Shown here piece by piece: positions 1 through 11,180 of a stretch of DNA of 64,000 nt. Source of the DNA: Eudorina sp. 2006-703-Eu-15 (lineage: Eukaryota; Chlorophyta; Chlorophyceae; Chlamydomonadales; Volvocaceae); assembly GCA_003117195.1 (NCBI GenBank), contig BDSI01000071.1:186001-250000 (forward strand), written 5' to 3'. Under the pieces are notes generated by a model. It was not told where the DNA came from, did not search any database, and worked only from the letters and a program-made list of their open reading frames with translations. The position numbers and the translations under genes are program-made. Position 1 is the stretch's first letter. Each line of letters starts with the position of its first letter.

Positions 1-2
1 AC

Positions 3-344
3 GCGGATGAGGTGGCCGCGGGCGGCCGCCGCAACAGCAACAAGTTCATCATCCAACGCCAGCTGGAAGGCGAGTACGACCCCCGTACTTCAGCGTACTA
101 CAATCGTGCGCCGGAGATGCAGATGGAGGAGGTGGAGGCCCGCATGTCGGGGCTGCCGGCGGGCATGGTGGGCGGCGCCGCGGCGGCGGGCAGGGCACCG
201 GAGGTGGGCGTGGGCCCCACGCTGGCGGAGCGGAAGACGGGGCCGCTCAGTAACATGGCGCCGCGCCCGCAGCGGCGGGCGGCGGTTCCCAGCATGTACG
301 AGACGACGTCCCGGATGCCCGGCTTGGACGAGTCGGATTTCTAG
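3..344 (+). CDS. C-terminal end of an unrecognised protein (partial)
   Basis: The frame is open from the left edge to a TAG at 342-344 (113 codons seen), so the gene starts outside the window. The visible part begins with a charged, structured-looking segment (NSNKFIIQRQLEGEYDPRTS, then AYYNRAPEMQMEEVEARMSG). It continues with a Gly/Ala/Arg-rich linker and ends in GLDESDF. I see no catalytic motif, membrane span or named domain and do not recognise the family. The acidic and tyrosine-bearing stretch does not look like a chance frame in GC-rich DNA, and a TGTAA signal lies about 680 nt downstream. Exon boundaries inside this piece cannot be excluded. Confidence 0.6.
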   Translation, partial: ADEVAAGGRRNSNKFIIQRQLEGEYDPRTSAYYNRAPEMQMEEVEARMSGLPAGMVGGAAAAGRAPEVGVGPTLAERKTGPLSNMAPRPQRRAAVPSMYETTSRMPGLDESDF

Positions 345-1479
345 GCGGGTATGTGTTTGGATTTGGTTTTTTGGGGAGCGTCGGTCTTGAGGTTGGTTGG
401 CTGCAAGACGGTCGTCCAGTTGTCTGGTGTCGTCAGTCCGGTTCACTTGAAGTAGAGAGGGGAAGCTTGCGCACCCACGGGCTGTTATGGAAAGGCTCAG
501 AGCGCGCGACCTGCTCTGCCGGTGCACCCGCATCTTCATCGGCATTCCACTGGATGGGGCTCTACTGGGAGCCTCACAACCTGTGGCGGTGGATCCGCGG
601 AGGAGCTCAAAAGACGGGTCATGACCCCCGGGGGATGGGAGCAGCCCCACCAATGTGTCCAGACGAGTGATGTTGCAGGGCTGGGCGGGGGCCTACACGG
701 CCATGACCCCCGGATCCGACCTCGCCCGGTGTGCGACGTCCGTCTCCCGTTACCTTGGACCGTCCCATGGGTATCTAGAGTTCCTGACGCAGCACCGCAT
801 AATCGGGTACGACTCTCCCTGGTAGGGGCCGAGCGAGGGGCTGCAGGCACCTGTCCGTCTATACCCTATTACAAGGGCTGATGCTGATGAGATGGTGGAC
901 CGCCATCACTGTTCATGGGCGCATTGGTTCGTCTGGTAATCGATGGTCCTCCTGTTCCTCACCAGAAGCCGGCCGCTGGCCAGCACCAAAACAATCGATA
1001 CAAAACCGCGACCCGCGGGACCCACTGTAACTGACGGCATTTTGTGGCGACGGCTATTTGTGGCGATGGCTGTTCGTGGCGACGGCTGTTCGTGGTGACG
1101 GCTGCTGGTTGTGGCGACGGCCGCTTTGGGGTCCGAGCGAGGCCGTGGGCAGGCGCCTACAGGCACCTGCCCGACTTGGTCGTTATAAATGCGGGTGATG
1201 CGCTGGCGGACGGCCACCACCATGGATGCATGGGCTCCGAAGGGCCGCATCAGGACTGGCCTCCCAAAGCGGGCCTCGTTCATCCAGCACGGAACAAATA
1301 AAAACACACCGAGCACTACAGCCTAACTCGTCAACACCGCCTTTCACCATCAGCCTTCGTTGCCACTCCGTCACGTGGCCGGTCTCCATCGACACCCCGC
1401 AAGCCCGCAGTACCTCCCCGGCCCGCTGCCCAGCGAGTCCAACATAAGCGGCGTCGGAAGGGTTCTGTCGGCCAAACTG
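345..1479. other. 3' UTR and spacer without a recognised gene
   Basis: No coding region is supported here. At about 1041-1125 there is a degenerate 15-18 bp tandem repeat built on GTGGCGACGGCTGTTC. The rest looks like 3' UTR and spacer. Confidence 0.4.
1026..1030 (+). terminator. Candidate TGTAA poly(A) signal of the left-edge gene
   Basis: TGTAA is the usual green-algal nuclear polyadenylation signal. This is the first copy I noticed downstream of the stop at 344. It implies a long 3' UTR of about 680 nt, so it is only a candidate. Confidence 0.3.
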
Positions 1480-3119
1480 CAACCAACTAATCCAGCGGAC
1501 ATACATCACACAAAGCACCCATCCCTTTGTCCCAGAAGGCGGTCGCATGCGGCTGCTGCAGGTGGCCTATCGATCGAGTCCCCGGACCCTGCCCGCCCCC
1601 CTCCGAACGCTACAACCTTTGTCTCTGTTGCGTGATATCCTCCGCTCCAGGCCCAGAGGGTTTTGACAGGTACTTGACGCGCACGCACGCAGCAGCGCGC
1701 GCGGTTCGAATCCAGCATTATGAGCCATGGGTAAGGATCACGGCGTGTCTTCGAATGCGTGGTCCGGCACCTGCAGCAACCGCGCTGCACGGCAACGAGT
1801 GTTTATCAATCATGTGTACGGCAATGAAGGGGTCACATCGAAGCGCGGCATTCACTCAAAGATCAGTTCTGCTGCTGCGCAATCAACAATGGTCGACTCG
1901 GCCAATGAGCATACCCCGCGCACACAGCCATTGCGAACCGCCGTATCCAGGACGACATGCCATACGTACGGACCCGCCAACCCATGGGTCACGGCGCTCA
2001 ACCCCGCCGCCGCGCACTTCACCCAGCCAATGAAATCGATCGCACAGCATGTTCCCACCTGGCTTGACTTGCTGGGAAGCCACCGCGCCGCCGTCCTCAT
2101 CGACAGGGACGTACTCGGTAGCGACCTGACCTGCCAAGGTGCAACCAACTAACCTAGAAAACATCACACAAAGCACCCATCCCTTTGTCCCAGAAGGCGG
2201 TCGCATGCTGCTGCTACAGGTGGCCTAGCTATCGAGTCCCCGGACCCTCCCCGCCCCGCTCCGAACGCTACAACCTTTGTCTCTGTTGTTATCCTCCGCT
2301 CCGGGCCCAGAGGGTCTTGACAGGTACTTGACGCGCACGCAGAAGCAGAGCGCGCGGTTCGAATCCAGCATTATGAGCCATGGGTAAGGATCACGGCGTG
2401 TCTTCGAATGCGTGGTCCGGCACCTGCAGCAGCCGCGCTGCACGGCAACGGGTGTTTAGCAATCATGTATACGGCAAAGAAGGGGTCACCTCGAAGCGCG
2501 AATTTCACTCAAAGATCAGTTCTGCTGCTGCGCAATCAACAATGGTCGACTCGGCCAATGAGCATACCCCACGCACACAGCCATTGCGAACCGCCGTATC
2601 CAGGACGACGTGCCATTCTTACGGACCCGTCGACCCACGGGTCACGGCGCTCAACCCCGCCCGCCGCCGCGCACTTCACTCAGCCAATGAAATCGATCGC
2701 ACGGCATGTTCCCACCTGGCTTGACTTGCTGGGAAGCCACCGCGCCGCCGTCCTCAGCAGGGCCGTACTCGGTAGCGACCTGACCTGCCAAGGTGCAACA
2801 ACTAATCCAGAGGACATACATCACACAAACAAAGCACCCATCCCTTTGTCCCAGAAGGCGGTCGCATGCGGCTGCTGCAGGTGGCCTATCGAAGTCCCCG
2901 GACCCTGCCCGCGCCGCTCCGAACGCTACAACCTTTGTCTCTGTTGTTATCCTCCGCTCCAGGCCAAGTACGTCTTGACAGGTACTTGACGCCCACGCAC
3001 GCAGCAGAGCGCGTGGTTCGGATCCAGCAGGATGAGCCATGGGTAAGGATCACGGCGCGTCTTCATCAACGGACGAATTCGTGGACCGGCACCTGCAGCA
3101 GCGGCCGTGCAAGATAACG
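1480..3119. repeat. Tandem array of about 660-bp units, 2.5 copies
   Basis: Units start at about 1480, 2141 and 2794 (periods about 661 and 654 bp), each opening with AACCAACTAA-like sequence followed by ATCACACAAAGCACCC. Copies one and two align end to end with scattered substitutions and small indels. The third matches for about 320 bp and stops near 3119. Each full unit holds GGTTCGAATCC (1703-1713 and 2356-2366), identical to a Pol III B-box/T-loop consensus. No tRNA folds around it and no good A-box sits at the right distance. No transposase or other protein is visible. It could be a satellite-like or segmental tandem duplication. Confidence 0.8.
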
Positions 3120-4150
3120 GTATTGGTTCATCTGTGTCCTTTGTTGTGGTGACAAATAAATCGGCAACCATGCAATTCCTTACACTTGCACTGTAACACG
3201 TACCAAACTGTTTCACCATTACGACATCTATCTTGGAGGACCCATTCGCAAACTTCTCGTGGCATAACTTCTCGTGGCATCGAACAATGATTTAGCAGTG
3301 AAATCGTCCGGCAGGCATCGTGCCACTTTCGCTTCCAGTGAAGTCTTCGCTCGACCTTCCTGTTAAGCATCAATTCATCGCTTGTGTAATCATTACAAAA
3401 CTTACATATTGATATGTACCTTGTTCGAATTGTTCATGATTGCAGCAGCCGTGCGACGTTGACTTGGAAATGCTCATTTCCGAAGCATGTCACTTGCCGC
3501 TGTGCAGAGAAACAGCTGTCGCAGCTCCTGGTGCAGCATGCTGATCCATGTTGCATTACATCCATCTGATCCACGTTGGAAAGGGTCCGACTGGAATTGG
3601 GGATGGAAGACGACGTCGGCTTGCCCATACATGCAGTGTGCTCCAAAGATCGTGAGCCGGGCCAGAGTATTAGACCTATCAAAGTCCACTGAATCGTAAA
3701 GCTTAGTTTGCGTCTTAAGTTTCCATAAGCTGCGTCCAGCTGTTGCATTTTCTGGAATGGGGTCTGAAATTTCAGGTTACAGAAATTGCTATGAGCCTTT
3801 CATACCGTGACATGTATTTGTGAAACCACACGGTGCCAGTGCTGAGAAGGAAAGGAGAGTAAGAAGTTTTGGCCCCGTCGTCGACGCCGTACCCTGCCAT
3901 GCTAAATCAAGGTCCTCTTGAAAGTAGATTATAATATCACGATCTTAGGAATATTGCCTACCAAAACTACATCATGAGCAACCTGGCACGCTAATCACGG
4001 TTGTCTAGCCTGAAAACCGGTGCACACGTAAGCGGCGCTCCTGCGACTGCGCGGATACGGGTTGGCAGGGTGCGAAGCCGCGCTTAACAACATGTACCGT
4101 CAAGCCTTCCGTCGAACATGGTCGCGCTCGCTGTCCTGGGTGTGCAGGCT
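3120..4150. other. Lower-GC spacer, nothing recognised
   Basis: This stretch is clearly poorer in GC than its surroundings. Short open frames exist on both strands (for example 3434-3748 minus), but none shows a recognisable motif or splice-consistent extension. Confidence 0.4.
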
Positions 4151-5366
4151 GCACCCTGAGGAAGGAAATGGCCCCAGAAGTGGGCTCGGTGCGCGCACCG
4201 AAAAATGACGCGGTTTCTGGGCTCGGTGCGCGCACCGATCCGTGCGCGCACCGAGCCCAGTTTCACGGTTGTGTGCCGTGCCCGCAGCCCCGCACTAGTC
4301 TCCCAAGATCAATAAATGTAATATTGGTCATGAGATCGACGATTCCCGCAGATTGCTCCCAACAGGCACCGGGTGGGGGTGGGAGGCCACAAAACACGGC
4401 TCCGTGCGCGCACCACGGATCCGCCTCGTGTCCGCACACCTAGTCTCTATAGATCCGTAAATGTATAATTGGCATTATAACTGGACTGAATAATGGTATA
4501 CCAGGATACAAATAAAGCCGGCAAACGGGGATCGACACTATGTATAATAAACTTGCTCGCAGTGAAAGGCCTGGGATTTGGTTGCATATGGAGACTGAAT
4601 TCGTTATTAAGTCGAGCAGCTGGAATGTGCGCAAACTTTGGCGTGTACAAGCGGACTTTGGTCCCAGCGAAGCCATCGACAGCTTTGCTCAGTTTTGGCA
4701 TGCGTGGAAAGCCTCGACGGCATTTGCATGATTGACCTGATTCAAACGTTTCTTGCGTGCATTGTTCCAGTAAGAAGTACAAGTTGGAGAAGTCTCAGTT
4801 GACTGGTTCCTCCGCAAAAGCATGCAAACGAGCAAGTCCTAAGCTCATTTGGGATAGTATGCGATCGAGAGGGCAAAACAAAGGCGATGTCGCGTCGCGT
4901 CAGGGTAGCTTCAGGCACGAGCGGAAAAAAAACGCAACGCCCGGCCTCTCCCACCGATGTCCCGACTGTTTGGCTCGCAAACCATATCCATGACAATCGA
5001 CGGCCCCTTGTTGGTACGCTAAGAGGACCAGGCCCACTGGGCCGTTTGCCATGCGTCAGAGCCTGTCCCGGCGCGACCGCAGACATGAAGGAAAATTTTA
5101 CATCCCTGGAGCGCATGTGGGCTCACCGTAATTCTATCGTGCCCTTTGGGCGCTAGTCTCGTCGACTCCTGTTAATGCGGTATTGCAAACCAGTGCTTTT
5201 GGGCGTTTTGTTTGCCCTTGGGCCTCCGGCTCGTATGGGTATGTGCAGGTATGGGGTTACGCACCCCCAACCATGTAACACACACACACACACACATCCC
5301 TGGTCCGTGTCCGAATGGCGATCCGCGCAAGCAAGGGGACAGGGCGGGGCGTAGACTGGATTGGGG

Positions 5367-5596
5367 GCGGGGGCATGGGAACAGGCTGGGACGTGCGATG
5401 TGCCCCAAGGCCCGCCCCATCGCCGTGTCTGATCGGATTTCCGTTCTGACACGTCCCAGTGGTCCGCATAGTCATAACACAGCCCTGGGATGGCGGGTGT
5501 GGCTATGCGGCTCGGCGGCGGGCCGTCCTGGGGCTAAGTTGCATCCCAGCGGGGGGGCATGGGAACAGGCTGGGACGTGCGATGTGCCCCAAGATC
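5367..5596 (+). repeat. Pair of about 44-bp direct repeats
   Basis: The segment GGCATGGGAACAGGCTGGGA plus its continuation to TGTGCCCCAAG occurs at about 5373-5410 and again at about 5557-5594, inside the inverted-repeat element. A (CA)n tract lies just upstream at about 5278-5296. Confidence 0.7.
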
Positions 5597-6172
5597 AATC
5601 AGGTCATCAGTGTTTCGATAGTTGCCCTTCCACTGCCCGGGGGAGTTGCCCTGAGCTACTGTTCGATGCTGGACATGTTGGCTGTTCGAAACTCCCTTTT
5701 GCAACAATCTGTGTAATGAGATCCAATTTTCAGCACTGCCTTGAATAAAAAGATTTGAAGAGACCGGGCTGTTGCGTTGGAGCAAACTGGAACGAAAGTA
5801 GTCAACGCAGTCTTCTCTCTCCATACGTCCAGCCAGGAAACTCCTATTAAATGACTATTGCTGTTATAGTGCACAACATTCACAGGCGTTAAGGCATTCC
5901 AGACCCGTCCAAGTAAGGAAACGTTCTCGTTCAGGTCGACATGAGCTGAGCGTGAACCGACATATGCGTCCTTTTAAGTAGTACAGGTTTATTGATTATT
6001 TTTAGAAATTCAGTAAACTGATTTACGCATGCTTGCTTAGCGGTTGTGGAGAGAAGAAAACATTGTCCATCAGCTGGTACTGACGTATTTTGCTGGAGTA
6101 AATCACGAACAGTGCTGTCCTACGTGTATTCGGATACAATGGATGCAGTCGTCTCTGTTGGAATTTTTGACA

Positions 6173-6210
6173 GGCTCGGTGCACGCACGGATCGGTGCGC
6201 GCACCGAGCC
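6173..6210. repeat. Third copy of the GC-rich hairpin
   Basis: GGCTCGGTGCACGCAC, a short spacer, then GTGCGCGCACCGAGCC forms the same hairpin as in the arms of the 4158-6452 element. It lies about 150 bp inside the right arm, so the hairpin has multiplied within the element. Confidence 0.7.
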
Positions 6211-7090
6211 GTACTTTGCGGCCGCCTGCCCAGCGGTCGTTTCCCTCCCAGCAACATCTGCCGGGAGGATCCTGATCGTACATTATTAATGCAAATAACA
6301 ATTCTATGAATCATCGAGACAAGTGCGGACATGAGGCAGATCCGTGAAACTGGGCTCGGTGCGCGCACGGATCGGTGCGCGCACCGAGCCCAGAAACCGC
6401 GTCATTTTTCGGTGCGCGCACCGAGCCCACTTCTGAGGCCGTTTCCTTACTGGCACCCTCCGATGCGCTAGCCACGCCGCCAAGAGGGGACAGGGACTGC
6501 AGGCACCTGCCAGTCATCAAGTAAAATAACCAATCGACCGCAACCACGCACAACGCACGTTTGCCCGCACGCAGCCGCATCCGCCCCGGGGCGGGTCCCC
6601 TGCTGCTCCCCACCAACAACGCACACAGATTCGAGAAATCAGGCGTCAGGGAAGGTGCGTACGGCAAAATGCGGATGACAAAAGGTTCGCAACTTGCAAC
6701 ACCATCACATCCGATGACCGAAAGGCCCAACGTGGATGTCTTTTCCAGCATTCTCAACGCGATGGGACGTTATCCCAGTCCATGGTCCCAGTCCATGGTC
6801 CATGTGCCCGCCTGACCCCGCTCCCGCCACCCGGCCTCCCCATACCTCGCGCGCCAATGCACCGCCGTATCGCCGCCTCCGCGAGCTCTTGGAATCTTAA
6901 ATCCGATCCCACCCACTCAAGCGTCGCAGACCTGTGTGCTGGCGAACATCCCGTTCGGGAGCTTCCCTCATCAGTGGCCGCCGCGCGTCAGGGCAAGGAC
7001 CAGGGCCCAACCCGCGGTGCTGGCACCAATCCAGAGTGCCAGCGCCACTGCCCGGCGGCGGGTCCGCCGACACTGTGCTGAGGTCGATGT

Positions 7091-7190
7091 CCCCGGCTGC
7101 CAACCGGGGTCCAGCTGCCAACCGGGGCCCGGCTGCCAACCGGGGTCCGGCTGCCAACCGGGGTCCGGCTGCCAACCGGGGCCCGGCTGC
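7091..7190. repeat. 18-bp minisatellite, about 5 copies
   Basis: The unit GGCTGCCAACCGGGGTCC is repeated head to tail about five times with C/T and A/G variants. Confidence 0.9.
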
Positions 7191-8894
7191 GGAAGCTCTC
7201 AGCGGACTACCTACCTGGCGGTGGCGATCGATTGCTTGCAAGGATGCCGCCAGCTTGGCGCGCCTCTTCGTACGTCGGCACATCACTCACCCTGGCGAAG
7301 GCGGTCATCGCCGTCGCGCAGACCTTGCGGCGCCTTGATGAGCTGCCGGTTGCCGCGTCACGTGTGCTGGAGTGGGTGTACAACGTGGATCTACCCGCCT
7401 TTCCGCGCCGGTGCAGCCGGAGCCCCGGACGGAGCCCGGGCCGTGATCGCACCATCTTGCCGCTGACGACAACATCGCTGAATTGCTTCTTCGAAGTACC
7501 GTGCGTACAGCTGTGGCCACAGGTTCGGATTGGCCCTTCTCCCGTCCATTAAGTGCATCGCGTCTTCCGACCCGGGCAACAGCGAGTGCGTGGCACACAA
7601 CCCAAGTCACCACAGTTCGACACGGATCATAAGCAAAATGGATATTGAATGTCTAGAGATGGACCCCACACAGATGTCATTCTGCAATGTAACATGCGAT
7701 TTCGGCCCAGGGCATCGACCAGCTCCCCCAAAATGCACTCCTCGCGGCTCCGCGCGCCGACATCTGCGGCCCACGTGTCCAGTTGCCTTATCGGACCAAC
7801 GACTTTTGAAATGTTCTTTGCAAAATTAAACATGATTCCCTGCCAACCATCGGTTGCCGGGTCGACTGCTCCACTAGACGGTGCCGCTATGCCGGGCGCC
7901 CGAATCTGTCGCGGTCCTAGGAAGGCCTGTGAATGGTGGAATTGGTGAAATGACAGCCCAGGAAACGATCCAAAACGATCCAAACCGCTGCCAAAATACA
8001 CGTCCACCCGTCACCCGTCACCGAACGTCGATCGCGCCTGGTGCACCAAACCGTGCAGCTTCGCCCGGCGCCAGAGGAGGTATTGATCCTGCAAAGAGCA
8101 TGCATGCGTGTTCGATCACACGAATCTAACATACATTAGTTGCTCTTCTGAAGTAGGCAAGCTCACCGCCGAGACGGCACTCACCGAAGTCCTGGGTCCT
8201 ATGCCCAGCAATCCGCGTTGATATGGTCTGTCGCTTGCCTCCATCAGAGAGACAATCAGTGACACAATTGGGATTGTGACAAATTGCGACGCGCGCGTTC
8301 TTTGTCGTTGTCTCGACATATCAAAATTGGTCGTACATACTCATGACATCATGGATGTATGTGCGCCGTTTCTTTCCTGTCCGTCCCTTCCTTCCTTATA
8401 GCAACGCTTTCGAAATGCATGCCCTTTGCAGCTAGATATCGGTTGATGTGCGGCACCGATGATGTACGGTATGGCTCGCTGCCGCTCCATCCGCGGACAG
8501 GGCTGCATGGGCAGCCCGCGCTTCCATTGGATGGCCGCACGTTCCATCAGCCAGCGCCGGCATAGCAAGTAACGGAGGCCCACCGGTTCTCGTTTTCCTC
8601 GAGCCTAGCGATGTCCAAGTCACGCCTGATGTGGAGCTGTACGGGGCTTTCGTAATCCATGCGGAGTCACCGGCATCAGCGACCTGGCTACCCACGCAAC
8701 GAGCTACGCTGTGGGACCTGTGGGACCTGTGGGACACACCGTCTCGCGTCTACTGGAGCGTCGCGGACACGGACGACTGTCCATTCGGCGTTCCCGTCCG
8801 CATTCTGGAGATGGCTGTTAGTTGCGACGGCTGTTTGTTTGACTACCGCCACACAGACGCACACACACGCACACACACTGTTGGCTCAATTTTT

Positions 8895-8899
8895 TTACA
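8895..8899 (-). terminator. Candidate TGTAA poly(A) signal for the 370-aa gene
   Basis: The minus strand reads TGTAA about 380 nt downstream of the TAG stop at 9280-9282. Confidence 0.4.
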
Positions 8900-9279
8900 C
8901 ACTCTAGGGCACCCACCACCGTCTGCTGGTTATTTTCGGGATCCTTTCCCTTCAAACCTGCTCACCCCGCAGCCCTCACCCCCACTCCATCGCCCAGTCC
9001 CTCAAACGTCGATTCGTCTCCTCGGACCCGGGCACAAGCAGTCAATTTTTTCTCAAAGGGCTCACGCAACACAACACAACGAAATCGGCGTCACTCTACT
9101 GTTGTGGCAATGCCTCCGAGATAGACGCCAGCAGGTGATGGTGCTGCAGGCGGTGCCGGTGGTGGTAGGGTCGGGTCCACACCGAGGAGGCCGCCCTCCG
9201 CCACACTCCACAACCCGCATACCAGATAGCACTCGAGCGCGTGAACAGAAGGCGACTGGCTGCAGTACCGTGACTGCTG

Positions 9280-10111
9280 CTACAGTCTGGGGCCCACGGC
9301 GGTGGTCCCCACACCCTCCCACCGCAGATCGCAGTCGTCGGCGCCGTCAATACCCAGCGTGTCACAGTCCTGAGGCCGTGAGATGGGAGTGAAGCGGGTC
9401 GGGACACAACCGGGGCGGCGTCTATGCCAGCAACGTGGTGGTGATGGTGGTGGTGGTGACGGTGGTGGTGGGAGTGACAGCATGCTCGTGCAGGCGCGCG
9501 CGAGCACCCTGCCTGCCAACCAGCCCCTGTGGGCGTACATCACCTGTCATTTCAACTGCTAGGCAGGTACCTCGCCACGTACGTATGCTATTTTTACTGG
9601 GTGTGCCTGGGCTTGTCTTTCGGGCTTATTTCTTTTTTCAATTTAACCACCAGTCCCACAGCAGCCCCTCCCTCACGGCAGGCCCAGCACCGGCTCCCCT
9701 TGTCAGCCCCTCGCCGCCTTTTCCTCCCTCCACATCCGCCTGCACATCCGCCTCCACGACACGCCGCACCCCTCACCCAGCTGCCAGCGCCGTCGTCCCA
9801 GTGGTTGAATCGCCGCCCCGTGTCCCGCTCCCGCTCTCCCCGGGGCCGGACATCTCGACCGGGCTGGGCCTCCCCCGCCACCCGTTTGGCAGTGTGGCGC
9901 CTGCGGGAGTCCCCGAGCACCAGCAGCACCCCCGCCTCCGCCTCAGCCTCGGCGGCCTCCAGCTCCCGCTGCACCGACCAACGGGGCCGCTGCTGCTGGC
10001 GCTGCTGCCCAGACGAGGTGGAGGGACCGCGCGCGATCGGATGGGTGTGACTCTGCTGGCGGGCGTTGGCGTGCTCAAGTTGACACTGCCCGCTCCGCTG
10101 CTGTTGTTCTG

Positions 10112-10142
<31 letters not shown>

Positions 10143-10867
10143 ATGGCTGTACGCCCATTCCCCTTGCTGCTGGGGCTGGGGCTGCTGCCACTCCCGGGGC
10201 TGCCCTTGCCGCCGTTGTCCGGCCGGGCACGGCCCCAGCCCGGCCCCGAGCAGCTGACTGAGCGGGTCACGGAGCGTCAAGGGTTCCTGTCGCTCCTTGT
10301 GCAGGGGCCGCTGCGGCGGAGGCTGCCTAGGAAATGGCAACGGCTGGACTGGAGCCGAGGGCAGCAAGGCACGCAGCCCATGGCGGGGCGAGGACGGGGG
10401 CGCGACGGCGGGATGAGGGGCTTTCAGCAGGGACAGCAGGGAGGGTACCCTCGTGGGGTTGAGGTTCTCAGAGTCCGGCAGTGCCTGAGCCGGGGCATGG
10501 CCAACCGAATGGAGGGACGCAGGGACGGGCTGCGACGCAGCGCCGGGGCGACCTGGCCCCGGCAGTCTGCGCGCTGCCGCCGCGGTCGGGCCACCTGACG
10601 AGGTTGCTGTAGCTTGATATGTAGGTTGACCACTCCGAGAAACCGCCTTAATGCTTGGATCCGCCTTCCCGAGGAGTCGCAGGAGGCTGCTTCCGTCGCT
10701 GCTGCTCCCGCTGCCGCGACCAGTACCCGCGTCTGGTGCCGCGCCCTGCCTGCATTTTTTGGCCGAAACGGATGCGTTTGAGACGCTGTAATGTTGGATG
10801 CGGTACTAGGGCGCTACCTCACAGACCTAGTCGGGGCGCGCACGTAACCCTTGATGTCTCGCTGCAT
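9280..10867 (-). CDS. Gln/Pro/Ser-rich protein of unknown function, 370 aa, 3 exons
   Basis: Model: complement(join(9280..9369, 9777..10749, 10818..10867)), 370 aa, with matching splice phases and GT-AG ends. Exon 1 gives MQRDIKGYVRAPTRSV. The large exon 2 stays open for 324 codons and holds Ser/Gly stretches, PQPQQQ, HNHHHH followed by five Q, and an acidic ELEAAEAEAEAG helix-like segment. The short last exon (DCDTLGIDGADDCDLRWEGV) is acidic with two Cys. I see no catalytic motif, signal peptide or membrane span and do not recognise a family. His/Gln tracts of this kind are common in algal regulatory proteins, but that is only suggestive. It is transcribed away from the membrane-protein gene at 11181. 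The first exon is the least certain part. Confidence 0.6.
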
Positions 10868-11180
10868 GCAGCGAGCTGCAAGCTAAAGATACACGAATGA
10901 TAAAATTTGGCAGTTGCTTTTGGGAACAGCCTTTCAGCTTTACATTTGCTGGGTCGCGCGCATGGATTTAGGATCCAGCAAAGCGTAGCTCCTCCTCATG
11001 GTTTTCCGCAAGCAGACACTTCACTTCGCCCGCGCATTCAGTAAGGGATTACTATTTTTTAAACACCTACAAGCAATTTTACGAATCTCTACCATAGTTT
11101 TTCACGCGGCAACAAAGACTCATGCAAATACCGTAGCGCTCATGTAGTTTCTAAGGAGTGACAGTGGCCGGGAAGGCGAT
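10868..11180. promoter_or_regulatory. Shared 5' region between two divergent genes
   Basis: About 313 bp separate the start of the 370-aa gene (minus) from the start of the two-span membrane protein (plus). It is clearly AT-richer than the flanking exons. No TATA box can be assigned with confidence. A bidirectional promoter is inferred from position only. Confidence 0.4.

Larger units (their letters stand above)
4158..6452. mobile_element. Non-autonomous element with about 105-bp terminal inverted repeats
   Basis: The left arm (4162-4267) and right arm (6342-6448) are reverse complements with only a few mismatches. Each arm contains a nested near-perfect palindrome built on CTCGGTGCGCGCACCGAG (4219-4259 and 6352-6392). 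The heptamer GCACCCT lies directly outside both ends (4151-4157 and 6453-6459), as expected for a target-site duplication. Similarity beyond the arms continues inward: 4412-4480 resembles the complement of about 6280-6345. No transposase frame is visible in the 2.3 kb, so this would be a non-autonomous, foldback or MITE-like element. Arms and heptamer are seen directly; mobility is inferred. Confidence 0.65.
6460..9279. other. Gene-poor stretch with weakly coding-like open frames
   Basis: No complete gene is supported. Three open frames have protein-like composition but no start, splice context or known motif: plus 7232-7552, minus 7627-8007 and plus about 8461-9392 (the last open for about 300 codons and overlapping the 3' end of the minus-strand gene at 9280). 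They may be decayed genes or chance frames. Confidence 0.3.

Noticed and set aside
1700..1715. Possible tRNA gene because of GGTTCGAATCC
   Set aside because: The flanking bases do not form a T-stem or acceptor stem, and no matching D- or anticodon arm is present.
7232..8007. Two open frames on opposite strands with protein-like composition
   Set aside because: They point in opposite directions and lack starts, motifs and splice partners; kept only as weak remarks on the 6460-9279 stretch.
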